From assembly GCA_029007095.1 (NCBI GenBank), contig JAQXHF010000027.1:1-47119 (forward strand): DNA of 47,119 nt. The letters are read 5' to 3'. Under the pieces are notes generated by a model. The model was not told the DNA's origin. It ran no database searches and saw only the letters and a program-made list of their open reading frames with translations. This document shows positions 29,214 to 38,730 of the stretch, piece by piece (position 1 is the first letter of the stretch; each line of letters opens with the position of its first letter). A program made the translations under genes and the position numbers. This DNA comes from Clostridia bacterium (GTDB taxonomy: Bacteria; Bacillota; Clostridia; Oscillospirales; Acutalibacteraceae).

Positions 29214-29711
29214 ATGGTAAAAAAAATCAGCAAAATTCCGTTCAGAGGAACACCTGAGCAGGAAGCTCAGCTCCGTGCTGTAATAGATGAGTGTAAGAGT
29301 GATAAAAGTCTTCTTATGCATGTTATGCAGCAGGCGCAGGGCATCTACGGTTATCTGCCCATCGAGGTACAGCAGATGATAGCCGACGGTATGGATGTAC
29401 CGCTTGAAAAGGTTTACGGAGTTTCTACATTTTACGCTCAGTTTGCTCTTTCACCCAAGGGACTTTATAATGTTTCGGTGTGTCTCGGCACGGCGTGTTA
29501 TGTTAAAGGCTCTCAGGATGTGCTTGATAAAATCTGTGAAAATCTTGGAGTTGAGGCAGGAGAATGTACCGATGACGGTAGATTTTCTGTTGAAGCTTGC
29601 AGATGCATAGGCGCATGTGGACTGGCGCCTGTAATGACCGTTAATGACGAAGTTTACGGTAAGCTCACCGCCGATGATGTTGACGGAATTCTCGCAAAGT
29701 ACAAGGATTGA
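29214..29711 (+). CDS. NuoE-like [2Fe-2S] subunit of NADH-linked hydrogenase (HydC-type)
   Basis: VYGVSTFYAQF, CLGTACYVKGSQ, CRCIGACGLAPVM; ATG 29214 after AAAGGAGG. Confidence 0.93.
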   Translation: MVKKISKIPFRGTPEQEAQLRAVIDECKSDKSLLMHVMQQAQGIYGYLPIEVQQMIADGMDVPLEKVYGVSTFYAQFALSPKGLYNVSVCLGTACYVKGSQDVLDKICENLGVEAGECTDDGRFSVEACRCIGACGLAPVMTVNDEVYGKLTADDVDGILAKYKD

Positions 29712-29717
29712 CGCCGA

Positions 29718-30269
29718 ATGAGGGAGCTTTCCTTAAATGTATTAGACATAGCTCAGAACTCAATATCCGCAGGAGCTTCGGTTATTGAAATAGAAGTATT
29801 GCGTGACACGGTTAAAAATGAGCTTTTTATAGGAATTTATGATAACGGAAAAGGTATGACTGCCGAACAGGTAGAAAGGGTTAAAGATCCGTTTTTTACA
29901 ACCAGAACAACGAGAAAGGTTGGTATGGGGATTCCGCTTTTTACCCTTGCCGCACGGCAGACCGGCGGTGACCTTGAAATTCAGTCAGAGCCGGGCAAAG
30001 GCACAAAGGTTACGGCTGTATTTAACACGGACAGCGTAGATTTTACGCCTTTGGGAGATATAAATTCCACCGTATGGACTCTTATGACTATGAATACCGA
30101 CAGGGATTTTGTTTACCGTTTCGGTATAGACGGCAGGGAGTTTACGTTAAAAACCTCCGAGCTTAATGAAATTCTCGGAGGGGTAAAGCTCTCGGAGCCG
30201 GAAATTTCCAAGTGGCTCAGGGAGTATCTTGATGAACAAACAGATAATATTTGCGGAGGTGTTAAGTAA
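29718..30269 (+). CDS. Stand-alone histidine-kinase-like (GHKL) ATPase domain protein
   Basis: N box DIAQNSISAGA, G1 YDNGKGM, G2 GMGIPLFTLA; no HisKA phosphoacceptor domain visible. Confidence 0.87.
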   Translation: MRELSLNVLDIAQNSISAGASVIEIEVLRDTVKNELFIGIYDNGKGMTAEQVERVKDPFFTTRTTRKVGMGIPLFTLAARQTGGDLEIQSEPGKGTKVTAVFNTDSVDFTPLGDINSTVWTLMTMNTDRDFVYRFGIDGREFTLKTSELNEILGGVKLSEPEISKWLREYLDEQTDNICGGVK

Positions 30270-30643
30270 TGAAAACACTCGAAGAACTTATGGCAATTCG
30301 TGACAGAGCTAAGGCGGATATGACCGACAGAGGCGGAGAGGGCGACTCTATAAGGGTTGTTGTAGGTATGGCTACCTGCGGAATTGCAGCGGGAGCAAGA
30401 CCTGTTCTCAATGCTTTTGTTGACGAGATTGCAAAGAGAAATTTAAGAAATGTAACAGTTACACAGACAGGCTGTATCGGTATGTGCCAGTATGAACCTA
30501 TCGTTGAGGTAATCAGACCGGGCGAGGAGAAAGTTACTTATGTTAAAATGACTGCCGACAAAGTGCCGACTGTTGTTGCAGACCATATAGTCAACGGCAA
30601 TCCGGTTGCTGAATATACCGTTGGTGCTGTTGTCAAAGACTAA
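30269..30643 (+). CDS. Thioredoxin-like [2Fe-2S] ferredoxin-domain protein
   Basis: GMATCGIAAGARP ... QTGCIGMCQYEPIVEV four-Cys pattern; 124 aa; start overlaps upstream stop. Confidence 0.9.
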   Translation: MKTLEELMAIRDRAKADMTDRGGEGDSIRVVVGMATCGIAAGARPVLNAFVDEIAKRNLRNVTVTQTGCIGMCQYEPIVEVIRPGEEKVTYVKMTADKVPTVVADHIVNGNPVAEYTVGAVVKD

Positions 30644-30655
30644 GGAGGTAAAGCA

Positions 30656-32443
30656 ATGTATCGTTCACACGTTCTGATATGCGGCGGTACCGGCTGCACC
30701 TCTTCTCACAGCGCCGAGATATGTGAGGCTCTCGAAGCCGAGCTTAAAGCCAAGGGGCTTGAGAATGAGGTAAAAGTCGTAAAAACCGGTTGCTTCGGAC
30801 TCTGTGCATTGGGCCCGATTATGATTGTATATCCCGAAGGATGCTTTTACAGCGAAGTAAAGGTCGAGAATGTGCCCGAAATTGTTGAGGAACATCTCTT
30901 AAAGGGACGCATCGTTAAGCATCTTCTTTATGACGAGACGGTGCATAAAGACGAGATTAAACCGCTTAAAGAAACTAATTTCTATAAAAAGCAGCATAGA
31001 ATTGCTCTTAGAAACTGCGGCGTTATTGATCCTGAGAACATAGAAGAGTACATAGCTATGGACGGCTATCAGGCTCTTGCAAAATGCCTTACGGAGATGA
31101 CTCCCGACGAGGTTATACAGGTCGTTAAGGATTCCGGACTTCGCGGCAGAGGCGGCGGAGGATTCCCGACCGGACTTAAATGGAGCTTTACCGCCAAGAA
31201 CAGCGCAGACCAAAAGTATGTTGTATGTAATGCAGACGAGGGAGATCCGGGAGCGTTTATGGATCGTTCCGTGCTTGAAGGCGATCCGCATTGCGTACTT
31301 GAAGCTATGGCTATCTGCGGTTACGCAACCGGTGCAAGCGAGGGTTATATTTATGTTCGCGCCGAATATCCGATTGCCGTACACAGACTTGAAATCGCTA
31401 TCAAGCAGGCTCGCGAGAACGGCTTGCTCGGTAAAAATATCTTTAATTCAGGCTTTGATTTTGATATCTTTGTCCGTCTCGGCGCAGGTGCATTCGTCTG
31501 CGGCGAAGAAACGGCGCTTATGACTTCTATTGAGGGTAACAGAGGCGAGCCGAGGCCCCGTCCTCCGTATCCTGCCGTTAAGGGACTTTTTGCAAAGCCG
31601 ACTACTGAAAATAATGTTGAAACCTTTGCAAATATCCCGCAGATTATACTCCACGGCGCGGAATACTTCTCGTCTATGGGTACAGAGAAATCCGCAGGAA
31701 CAAAGGTATTCGCTCTCGGCGGAAAGATAAACAATACGGGACTTGTCGAGGTGCCGATGGGTACTACGCTCAGAGAGATTATAGAGGATATCGGCGGCGG
31801 CGTTCCGAACGGCAAGAAATTCAAAGCGGCTCAGACCGGCGGACCTTCCGGCGGATGTATTCCTGCTTCGCTTATTGATACGCCTATTGATTACGATAAT
31901 CTTACCGCTATCGGCTGTATGATGGGTTCGGGCGGACTTATTGTAATGGACGAAGACAACTGTATGGTTGATATCGCTAAATTCTTCCTCGATTTCACGG
32001 TTGACGAGTCCTGCGGTAAGTGTACTCCCTGCCGTATCGGTACTAAGAGAATGAGAGAGTTGCTCGAAAAGATTACGGATGGTAAAGCAACTCTTGACGA
32101 CCTTGATGAGCTTGAAACTCTTGCCCATTACATCAAAGAGAACTCACTCTGCGGTTTGGGACAGACAGCGCCCAATCCGGTTCTTGCAACTCTGCGCTTC
32201 TTTAAGGACGAATATATCGCTCACATCGTAGATAAGAAATGTCCTGCCGGCGTATGTAAGAAGCTTGTCAGTTACAGCATTGACGCTGATAAGTGTAAGG
32301 GCTGTACCGCCTGCGCGAGAAAGTGTCCCGTCGGAGCAATTTCAGGCGCTATCAAGAGTCCGCACAGCATTGATACATCTAAGTGCGTTAAGTGCGGCGT
32401 TTGTATGGAAACCTGCCGATTCGGCGCTATTGTTAAGAAATAA
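30656..32443 (+). CDS. NuoF-like flavoprotein subunit of bifurcating-type hydrogenase (HydB-type)
   Basis: N-terminal 2Fe-2S domain, GRGGGGFPTGLKW FMN site, CGKCTPCRIGTKRM, C-terminal 2x[4Fe-4S] CKGCTACARKCP / CVKCGVCMETC. Confidence 0.95.
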   Translation: MYRSHVLICGGTGCTSSHSAEICEALEAELKAKGLENEVKVVKTGCFGLCALGPIMIVYPEGCFYSEVKVENVPEIVEEHLLKGRIVKHLLYDETVHKDEIKPLKETNFYKKQHRIALRNCGVIDPENIEEYIAMDGYQALAKCLTEMTPDEVIQVVKDSGLRGRGGGGFPTGLKWSFTAKNSADQKYVVCNADEGDPGAFMDRSVLEGDPHCVLEAMAICGYATGASEGYIYVRAEYPIAVHRLEIAIKQARENGLLGKNIFNSGFDFDIFVRLGAGAFVCGEETALMTSIEGNRGEPRPRPPYPAVKGLFAKPTTENNVETFANIPQIILHGAEYFSSMGTEKSAGTKVFALGGKINNTGLVEVPMGTTLREIIEDIGGGVPNGKKFKAAQTGGPSGGCIPASLIDTPIDYDNLTAIGCMMGSGGLIVMDEDNCMVDIAKFFLDFTVDESCGKCTPCRIGTKRMRELLEKITDGKATLDDLDELETLAHYIKENSLCGLGQTAPNPVLATLRFFKDEYIAHIVDKKCPAGVCKKLVSYSIDADKCKGCTACARKCPVGAISGAIKSPHSIDTSKCVKCGVCMETCRFGAIVKK

Positions 32444-32457
32444 GGAGCGTGTCATAA

Positions 32458-34203
32458 ATGGAAATGTTAAATATTAAAATCAATGGCATGCCCCTGAGCG
32501 TGCCGAGCGGTTTAACGATTCTCGAAGCTGCCCGCTATGCCGGAATTGAAATACCGACTCTTTGCTACCTTAAAGAAATTAACGAAATCGGTGCTTGCCG
32601 TATTTGTATGGTTGAGGTAAAAGGAGCAAGAAGTCTTGTTTCGGCTTGCGTTTACCCGGTAAACGAGGGCATGGAGATTTTTACAAATTCTAATAAAGTC
32701 AGAGCTTCAAGAAAGATGACTCTTGAACTTATACTTTCTACTCATAACCGCAAATGTCTTTCCTGCGTAAGAAGCGGAAACTGCGAGCTTCAAAAGCTCT
32801 GCAAGGAGTACGGCGTTGATGACGAGGGAAGATTTGACGGAGTAACTCCGAATTACAATTATGACGATTCTATGGCTCATATGGTTAGGGATAACAGCAA
32901 GTGTATCCTTTGCCGTCGATGCGTTGCCGCTTGCAACAATCAGGCGATATCGGTAATCGGAGCTAATTCAAGAGGTTTTGATACGAGCATAACTTCGCCG
33001 TTTGAAAGGAATATTTCTGAGTTCTCTTGCATATCATGCGGTCAGTGCATCGCTTGCTGTCCGACAGGCGCACTTCGTGAGAAGGACGATACAGACAAGG
33101 TTCTTGCCGCTATCGGTGATCCCGACAAGTATGTAGTTGTTCAGACTGCTCCTGCGGTTCGCGCAGCTCTCGGTGAAGAGTTCGGTCTTCCTATCGGAAC
33201 AAATGTTGAGGGCAAAATGGCGGCAGCTCTTCGCAGACTCGGCTTTGATAAGGTATTCGATACCAACTTCGGTGCAGATCTCACGATTATGGAGGAGTCG
33301 CACGAGCTTATTGAGAGAATCACTAACGGCGGCGTTTTGCCGATGATAACCTCATGCTCTCCCGGTTGGATTAAATACTGCGAGTTTTACTATCCCGATC
33401 AGCTTGAACATTTGTCAAGCTGTAAATCTCCGCAGCAGATGTTCGGCGCAACCGTAAAGACCTGGTACGCTCAGAAGATGGGAATTGATCCGGCTAAGAT
33501 TGTTTCCGTCAGCGTAATGCCCTGTACTGCTAAGAAGTTTGAAATCGGCAGAGATGACCAGAATGCTTCGGGTTACAGTGATGTAGATATTTCAATTACC
33601 ACACGCGAACTTGCAAGAATGATAAAGGGCGCAGGCATTAACTTTAATCTTCTTAATGACGAGGCATTTGACAGCCCTCTCGGAGAGGGTTCGGGAGCAG
33701 CGGTAATCTTCGGCGCAACCGGAGGCGTTATGGAAGCTGCCTTGCGTACAGCGGTTGAAACTATTACCGGTCAAACTCTTGACGATGTTGAATTTGCAGA
33801 GGTCAGAGGTATGGACGGAGTTAAGGAAGCTGTTTATTCGGCAGGAGACTTGCAGATAAAGGTTGCCGTTGCGAGCGGTACCAAGAATGCGAAAAAGCTT
33901 ATGGAGCAGGTCAAGAACGGTACATCGGAGTATCAGTTTATAGAGATAATGGCTTGCCCCGGCGGTTGTATAAACGGCGGCGGACAGCCTATTGTTCCGG
34001 CAAGCGTTCGCAATTTTGAGGATTACAGGAGCAAGAGAGCTTCTGCTCTCTATAATTCCGACCGCGAGAATCCAAACCGCAAATCTCACAATAATGAGAG
34101 TATAAAGCGTATTTATGATGAGTTCTTCGGTGAACCCGGCAGCCATAAGGCTCACGAAATTCTGCATACAAGTTATGTTAAGAGAGAGCTTTATAACAAC
34201 TAA
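32458..34203 (+). CDS. [FeFe]-hydrogenase catalytic subunit (HydA-type, NADH-dependent/bifurcating)
   Basis: N-terminal 2Fe-2S, [4Fe-4S] domains, H-cluster motifs TSCSPGW, MPCTAKKFE, MACPGGCINGGGQP; C-terminal small-subunit-like tail. Confidence 0.95.
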   Translation: MEMLNIKINGMPLSVPSGLTILEAARYAGIEIPTLCYLKEINEIGACRICMVEVKGARSLVSACVYPVNEGMEIFTNSNKVRASRKMTLELILSTHNRKCLSCVRSGNCELQKLCKEYGVDDEGRFDGVTPNYNYDDSMAHMVRDNSKCILCRRCVAACNNQAISVIGANSRGFDTSITSPFERNISEFSCISCGQCIACCPTGALREKDDTDKVLAAIGDPDKYVVVQTAPAVRAALGEEFGLPIGTNVEGKMAAALRRLGFDKVFDTNFGADLTIMEESHELIERITNGGVLPMITSCSPGWIKYCEFYYPDQLEHLSSCKSPQQMFGATVKTWYAQKMGIDPAKIVSVSVMPCTAKKFEIGRDDQNASGYSDVDISITTRELARMIKGAGINFNLLNDEAFDSPLGEGSGAAVIFGATGGVMEAALRTAVETITGQTLDDVEFAEVRGMDGVKEAVYSAGDLQIKVAVASGTKNAKKLMEQVKNGTSEYQFIEIMACPGGCINGGGQPIVPASVRNFEDYRSKRASALYNSDRENPNRKSHNNESIKRIYDEFFGEPGSHKAHEILHTSYVKRELYNN

Positions 34204-34217
34204 TTAAAACAAAATCG

Positions 34218-34258
34218 AAAATAGGTTTGCGCGATAATTTCGTGCAAGCCTATTTTGT
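34218..34258 (+). terminator. Intrinsic terminator of hydrogenase operon
   Basis: AAAATAGGTTTGC...GCAAGCCTATTTT, 13 bp with one wobble. Confidence 0.8.
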
Positions 34259-34362
34259 TGTATTTCAAGGTTGATAATTCGGTAAAAAAGTGGTAGTATA
34301 TTAAAAATAGACTGTAATTTACCGCAGATAATTATTTCGGATTTTATTAAAGGGTGGAATAA

Positions 34363-36090
34363 ATGAAAAATCTTTTGAAATATTTGAAGCCTTATGTAAA
34401 AGAGAGCATACTTGCACCGTTCTTCAAAATGCTTGAAGCAATTTTTGAATTGATGGTTCCACTTGTAATGTCTGCGATTATTGATACCGGAATCAAAAAT
34501 TCCGATAAGCCGTTCATCTACAAAATGGTGCTTGTCCTTGTTGTGCTTGCATTAGTGGGATTTATAAGCGCGGTCACGGCGCAGTATTTCGCTGCAAAAG
34601 CGGCGATGTATTTCGGTAAGGAAGTAAGAAGCGACCTCTTTCGGCACATAAATTCGCTTTCTTACAGCGAGATTGATTCGCTCGGTACATCAACTCTGAT
34701 AGCTCGACTTACCTCCGATGTAAATCAAGCGCAGACGGCGGTTAATCTTTTCCTGCGTCTATTCCTTCGTTCACCGTTTATTGTCATCGGCGCTACGGTA
34801 ATGGCGTTTACCGTTGATAAAAAGGTAGCAACGATTTTTGCGGTCAGCGTACCGTTGCTTGCGGTCGTTGTTTTTGCGGTAATGTTCGGTTCCGTTCCGA
34901 TTTATAAAAGGGTGCAGTCTAAACTTGACAAGGTGCTTAAAATTACCCGAGAGAACCTTTCGGGAGTGAGAGTTGTCCGTGCGTTTAACAGGCAGAAACA
35001 GGAAACGGAAGAGTTTGAAGAAAATTCGCTTGAACTTCAGAAATCACAGCTTTACGGCGGCAGAATAATGGCTCTGCTGAATCCGATAACATATGTGATT
35101 GTAAATATAGCTATCCTGCTGATAATCTATACGGGCGGCCTGCGCGTAAATACCGGAAATCTTACGCAGGGCGAGGTAGTCGCGCTGATAAATTATATGT
35201 CTCAGGTGCTTGTCGAGCTTGTTAAGCTTGCGAATCTTATAATAAATCTCACAAAATCAATGGCGAGCGGCAGCAGAATAAGCGCTGTTCTGTCGGTTGA
35301 GCCTACTATACCGGACGGCGAAAAATTTGCAGATAAGGGTGATGATCCTGCCGTAGAATTCGATAATGTAAGCATTGCCTACAACAGATCAAAGGAGAAA
35401 TCGCTCAGCGGTCTTAATGTTTCCGTTCCGGTTGGAACGACCGTCGGAATTATAGGCGGTACAGGTTCGGGCAAAACTACTCTCGTTAATTTGATACCGC
35501 GCTTTTATGATGTTACCGAGGGAAGCGTTAAGGTGAACGGCATTGATGTACGAGAGTGGAATAAAGAAAAACTGCGCGAGAAAATCGGCGTTGTTCCGCA
35601 GAAAGCCGTGCTTTTCAGAGGTACGGTAAGGGATAATATGAAGTGGGGCAAGCAGAATGCGAGCGATGATGAAATAACCGAGGCACTCCGCATAGCTCAG
35701 GCAGAAGATTTCATCAAGGCGAAGGACGGGCTTGATACCGCTGTTCAGCAGGACGGACGCAACTTCTCAGGCGGACAAAGACAAAGACTGACGATAGCCC
35801 GCGCGCTTGTCCGTAAGCCGGAGATACTTATACTTGACGACAGCGCATCGGCGCTTGACTTTGCTACGGACGCCGCGCTTCGCAGAGCGATTCACGCGAG
35901 TACGGACGGTATGACGGTATTTATAGTTTCGCAAAGAGCTTCGACCGTTAAAAACGCCGATATGATAATCGTTCTTGACGACGGAGAGATTGCCGGAATC
36001 GGAAATCATACGGATTTGTATGAAAACTGCGAGGTTTATCGCGAAATTTGTCTTTCTCAGCTTTACTCGGAGGAGGCGTCGGCAAAATGA
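34363..36090 (+). CDS. ABC transporter, fused permease/ATPase half-transporter 1
   Basis: TM domain then GGTGSGKTTL Walker A, NFSGGQRQR signature, LILDDSASALD. Confidence 0.93.
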   Translation: MKNLLKYLKPYVKESILAPFFKMLEAIFELMVPLVMSAIIDTGIKNSDKPFIYKMVLVLVVLALVGFISAVTAQYFAAKAAMYFGKEVRSDLFRHINSLSYSEIDSLGTSTLIARLTSDVNQAQTAVNLFLRLFLRSPFIVIGATVMAFTVDKKVATIFAVSVPLLAVVVFAVMFGSVPIYKRVQSKLDKVLKITRENLSGVRVVRAFNRQKQETEEFEENSLELQKSQLYGGRIMALLNPITYVIVNIAILLIIYTGGLRVNTGNLTQGEVVALINYMSQVLVELVKLANLIINLTKSMASGSRISAVLSVEPTIPDGEKFADKGDDPAVEFDNVSIAYNRSKEKSLSGLNVSVPVGTTVGIIGGTGSGKTTLVNLIPRFYDVTEGSVKVNGIDVREWNKEKLREKIGVVPQKAVLFRGTVRDNMKWGKQNASDDEITEALRIAQAEDFIKAKDGLDTAVQQDGRNFSGGQRQRLTIARALVRKPEILILDDSASALDFATDAALRRAIHASTDGMTVFIVSQRASTVKNADMIIVLDDGEIAGIGNHTDLYENCEVYREICLSQLYSEEASAK

Positions 36091-37847
36091 AAAAGAAAAG
36101 TAAAAGCGTAAACAAGCATACTGTTAAGCGTATGATAGCGCTTGTATCCAAATACAAGTTTTTTGTAATTCTTTCCCTGCTGATGGCGATAATTTCCGTG
36201 GCAAGCCAGCTCTATGCTCCGATACTTTTCGGAAATGCAGTCGATCTTATTGTAGGAAAAGGCAATGTCGATTTTGACGGAATTATAAAAATCATCATCA
36301 GGACTCTGATAGTTATAGCCGTTACCGCGGTTTCGCAATGGCTTATGAGCATAATTAACAATAATATCACCTACCGCGTTGTCAAGGATGTAAGAGTAAA
36401 AGCATTCAGACATTTGCAGAATATGGAGATATCGTATATAGACTCGCATAATCACGGCGATATCGTCAGCCGTCTCATAACCGATATCGACCAATTCTCG
36501 GACGGCTTGCTTATGGGATTCACACAGCTCTTTACGGGAGTTGCCACCATAATCGGAACTTTGATTTTTATGGTTCTTGTAAATCCCAAAATAACATTGA
36601 TAGTTGTTCTTCTGACGCCCGCGTCGCTTTTTTTGGCTTCTTTCATAGCGAGAAAAACTCATGTTATGTTCCATAAGCAGTCGGAGGCGAGGGGAGATAT
36701 TACAACTCATATAAATGAGATGATAGGCAATCAGAAAGTTGTAAAGGCTTTCGGCAGAGAGGAAAATTCAATAGAAAAGTTTGAAGATGTCAATAAAAGA
36801 CTTACGGAATACAGCTTGCAAGCTACTTTCTTTTCTTCTCTTGTCAATCCGTCAACAAGGCTTATAAACGCTTTGGTTTACGCCGGCGTCGGAGCATTCG
36901 GAGCTGTTTCGGTAATGAGCGGAAGCGGCTTCACCGTAGGACAGCTTACCTGCTTTCTTTCGTATGCAACTCAGTATGCAAAACCTTTCAATGAAATTTC
37001 AGGCGTTATTACAGAACTTCAAAATGCTCTTGCCTGCGCCGAAAGAGTGTTTGAATTCATTGACGAAAAACCGCAGATTCCCGATTCCGAGAACGCAAAG
37101 GTGCTTACCAATCCCGACGGTACGGTTTCTTTTGAAAATGTCTGCTTCTCCTATTCAAAGGACAAGGAGCTTATAAAGAATCTCAATGTCAGCGTAAAAC
37201 AGGGACAGCGTGTAGCGATTGTCGGACCTACCGGCTGCGGAAAAAGTACGATTATCAATTTGCTTATGAGGTTTTATGACGCCGACAGCGGCGCTATCAT
37301 TGTAAACGGCGAGAATTCAAAGAATTTCACGCGAGCTTCTCTCAGAACGAATTTCGGAATGGTGCTTCAAGAAACATGGCTCAAAGCCGGAACCGTCAGG
37401 GAAAATATTGCCTACTCAAAGCCTGACGCTACGGACGATGAAATTATTGCCGCAGCTAAACTGACTCATGCACACAGCTTCATTAAAAGACTGACTAACG
37501 GCTATGACACCGTACTCGGTGAGGACGGCGGAAGTCTGTCGCAGGGACAGAAGCAGTTACTTTGCATTACAAGGGTTATACTCAATCTTCCTCCGATGCT
37601 GATACTTGACGAAGCGACATCGTCAATCGACAGCCGAACAGAGATACGAATACAAAAAACCTTTACAAAAATGATGAAGGGCAGAACCTGTTTTGTTGTC
37701 GCTCACAGATTGTCAACTATTAAAGAATCCGATGTTATTCTCGTAATGAAAGACGGAAAGATAGTAGAGCAGGGTACTCATGAAAGCCTGCTTGAAAAAA
37801 ACGGCCTGTATTCGGAAATCTATAACAGTCAGTTTGCGGAGGCTTAA
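36087..37847 (+). CDS. ABC transporter, fused permease/ATPase half-transporter 2
   Basis: GPTGCGKST Walker A, SLSQGQKQLL signature, LILDEATSSID; ATGA overlap with upstream gene suggests heterodimer. Confidence 0.93.
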   Translation: MKKKSKSVNKHTVKRMIALVSKYKFFVILSLLMAIISVASQLYAPILFGNAVDLIVGKGNVDFDGIIKIIIRTLIVIAVTAVSQWLMSIINNNITYRVVKDVRVKAFRHLQNMEISYIDSHNHGDIVSRLITDIDQFSDGLLMGFTQLFTGVATIIGTLIFMVLVNPKITLIVVLLTPASLFLASFIARKTHVMFHKQSEARGDITTHINEMIGNQKVVKAFGREENSIEKFEDVNKRLTEYSLQATFFSSLVNPSTRLINALVYAGVGAFGAVSVMSGSGFTVGQLTCFLSYATQYAKPFNEISGVITELQNALACAERVFEFIDEKPQIPDSENAKVLTNPDGTVSFENVCFSYSKDKELIKNLNVSVKQGQRVAIVGPTGCGKSTIINLLMRFYDADSGAIIVNGENSKNFTRASLRTNFGMVLQETWLKAGTVRENIAYSKPDATDDEIIAAAKLTHAHSFIKRLTNGYDTVLGEDGGSLSQGQKQLLCITRVILNLPPMLILDEATSSIDSRTEIRIQKTFTKMMKGRTCFVVAHRLSTIKESDVILVMKDGKIVEQGTHESLLEKNGLYSEIYNSQFAEA

Positions 37848-37850
37848 AAT

Positions 37851-38522
37851 ATGAAAACCGTTGCGAGAATCAGAACGGATTTTCCGACTAAATTCGGAAT
37901 ACCGCGGCAAAGCGGAATGTGTGATGAGCTGAAAGCCGAGATAATTTTTGAACCGGAATTCAGAGCGCGCGAAGCAGTCAGAGGTATAGAGGATTTCTCG
38001 CACCTTTGGCTGATATGGGGCTTTTCGGAGGTTAAAGGAGATAATTATTCGCCGACGGTCAGACCGCCTAAGCTCGGCGGCAACAAACGAATGGGCGTGT
38101 TTGCAACTCGTTCACCTTTCAGACCGAACCGAATGGGACTTTCCTGCGTTAAGCTTCTTTCGGTCAGGTACACCGAGCAAGATGGAACAATCTTGACCGT
38201 GTCGGGCGCAGATATGGTTGACGGCACACCGATTTATGATATCAAGCCGTATGTACCATATACCGATTGCCATACCGAGGCTACCGGAGGATTCTCAAAA
38301 GAGCCGGATTTCGGCAGATTGAAAGTTATATTGCCCACCGAGCTTGCCGAAAAATTACCGCGAGAAAAAATCAACGCTCTGACAGAGGTATTGTCACTTG
38401 ATCCTCGCCCCGGATATATCGACGAGCCGGACAGAGTTTACGGCTTCGGATTTGCAGGCTTTGAAGTGAAATTTAAGGTAGAATCCGATGTGCTTACTGT
38501 GACGGATTTACAAAAAATATGA
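37851..38522 (+). CDS. trmO: tRNA (N6-threonylcarbamoyladenosine(37)-N6)-methyltransferase
   Basis: RTDFPTKFGIPRQSG, GVFATRSPFRPNRMGLS, DMVDGTPIYDIKPY. Confidence 0.93.
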   Translation: MKTVARIRTDFPTKFGIPRQSGMCDELKAEIIFEPEFRAREAVRGIEDFSHLWLIWGFSEVKGDNYSPTVRPPKLGGNKRMGVFATRSPFRPNRMGLSCVKLLSVRYTEQDGTILTVSGADMVDGTPIYDIKPYVPYTDCHTEATGGFSKEPDFGRLKVILPTELAEKLPREKINALTEVLSLDPRPGYIDEPDRVYGFGFAGFEVKFKVESDVLTVTDLQKI

Positions 38523-38541
38523 ATATTTATGCGTAAAAGTA

Positions 38542-38570
38542 TTGACACGGCCTGAATACGGTGTTATAAT
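38542..38570 (+). promoter_or_regulatory. Consensus SigA promoter of the aromatic operon
   Basis: TTGACA - exactly 17 nt - TATAAT. Confidence 0.92.
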
Positions 38571-38597
38571 TTCTCCAACAAATTAAGGAGAAAAGCA

Positions 38598-38657
38598 ATG
38601 AACAAAGTCGCATTCACAGCTTCATACTTTTACTTTTACTTTATCAACAAAAGTTGA
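38598..38657 (+). CDS. Leader peptide MNKVAFTASYFYFYFINKS (attenuator)
   Basis: AAGGAG SD at 38585-38590, ATG 38598, TGA 38655-38657; 7 of 19 residues are Phe/Tyr, with a YFYFYF run; sits between promoter and terminator upstream of aroF. Confidence 0.9.
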   Translation: MNKVAFTASYFYFYFINKS

Positions 38658-38697
38658 TAGGGTTTGTAGGTTTTGCTGTGAAATGAGAATCGGATAC

Positions 38698-38730
38698 AAT
38701 CCGCAGTGAAATTTACACTGCGGATTTTTT
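38698..38730 (+). terminator. Attenuator terminator of the aromatic operon
   Basis: AATCCGCAGTG AAATTTA CACTGCGGATT TTTT, perfect 11-bp stem 25 bp upstream of aroF ATG. Confidence 0.93.

Noticed and set aside
38625-38642. TTTTAC microsatellite as the explanation for the leader Tyr/Phe run
   Set aside because: Low complexity alone would not produce a promoter, SD, start, stop, matched alternative pairings and terminator directly upstream of an aromatic operon.
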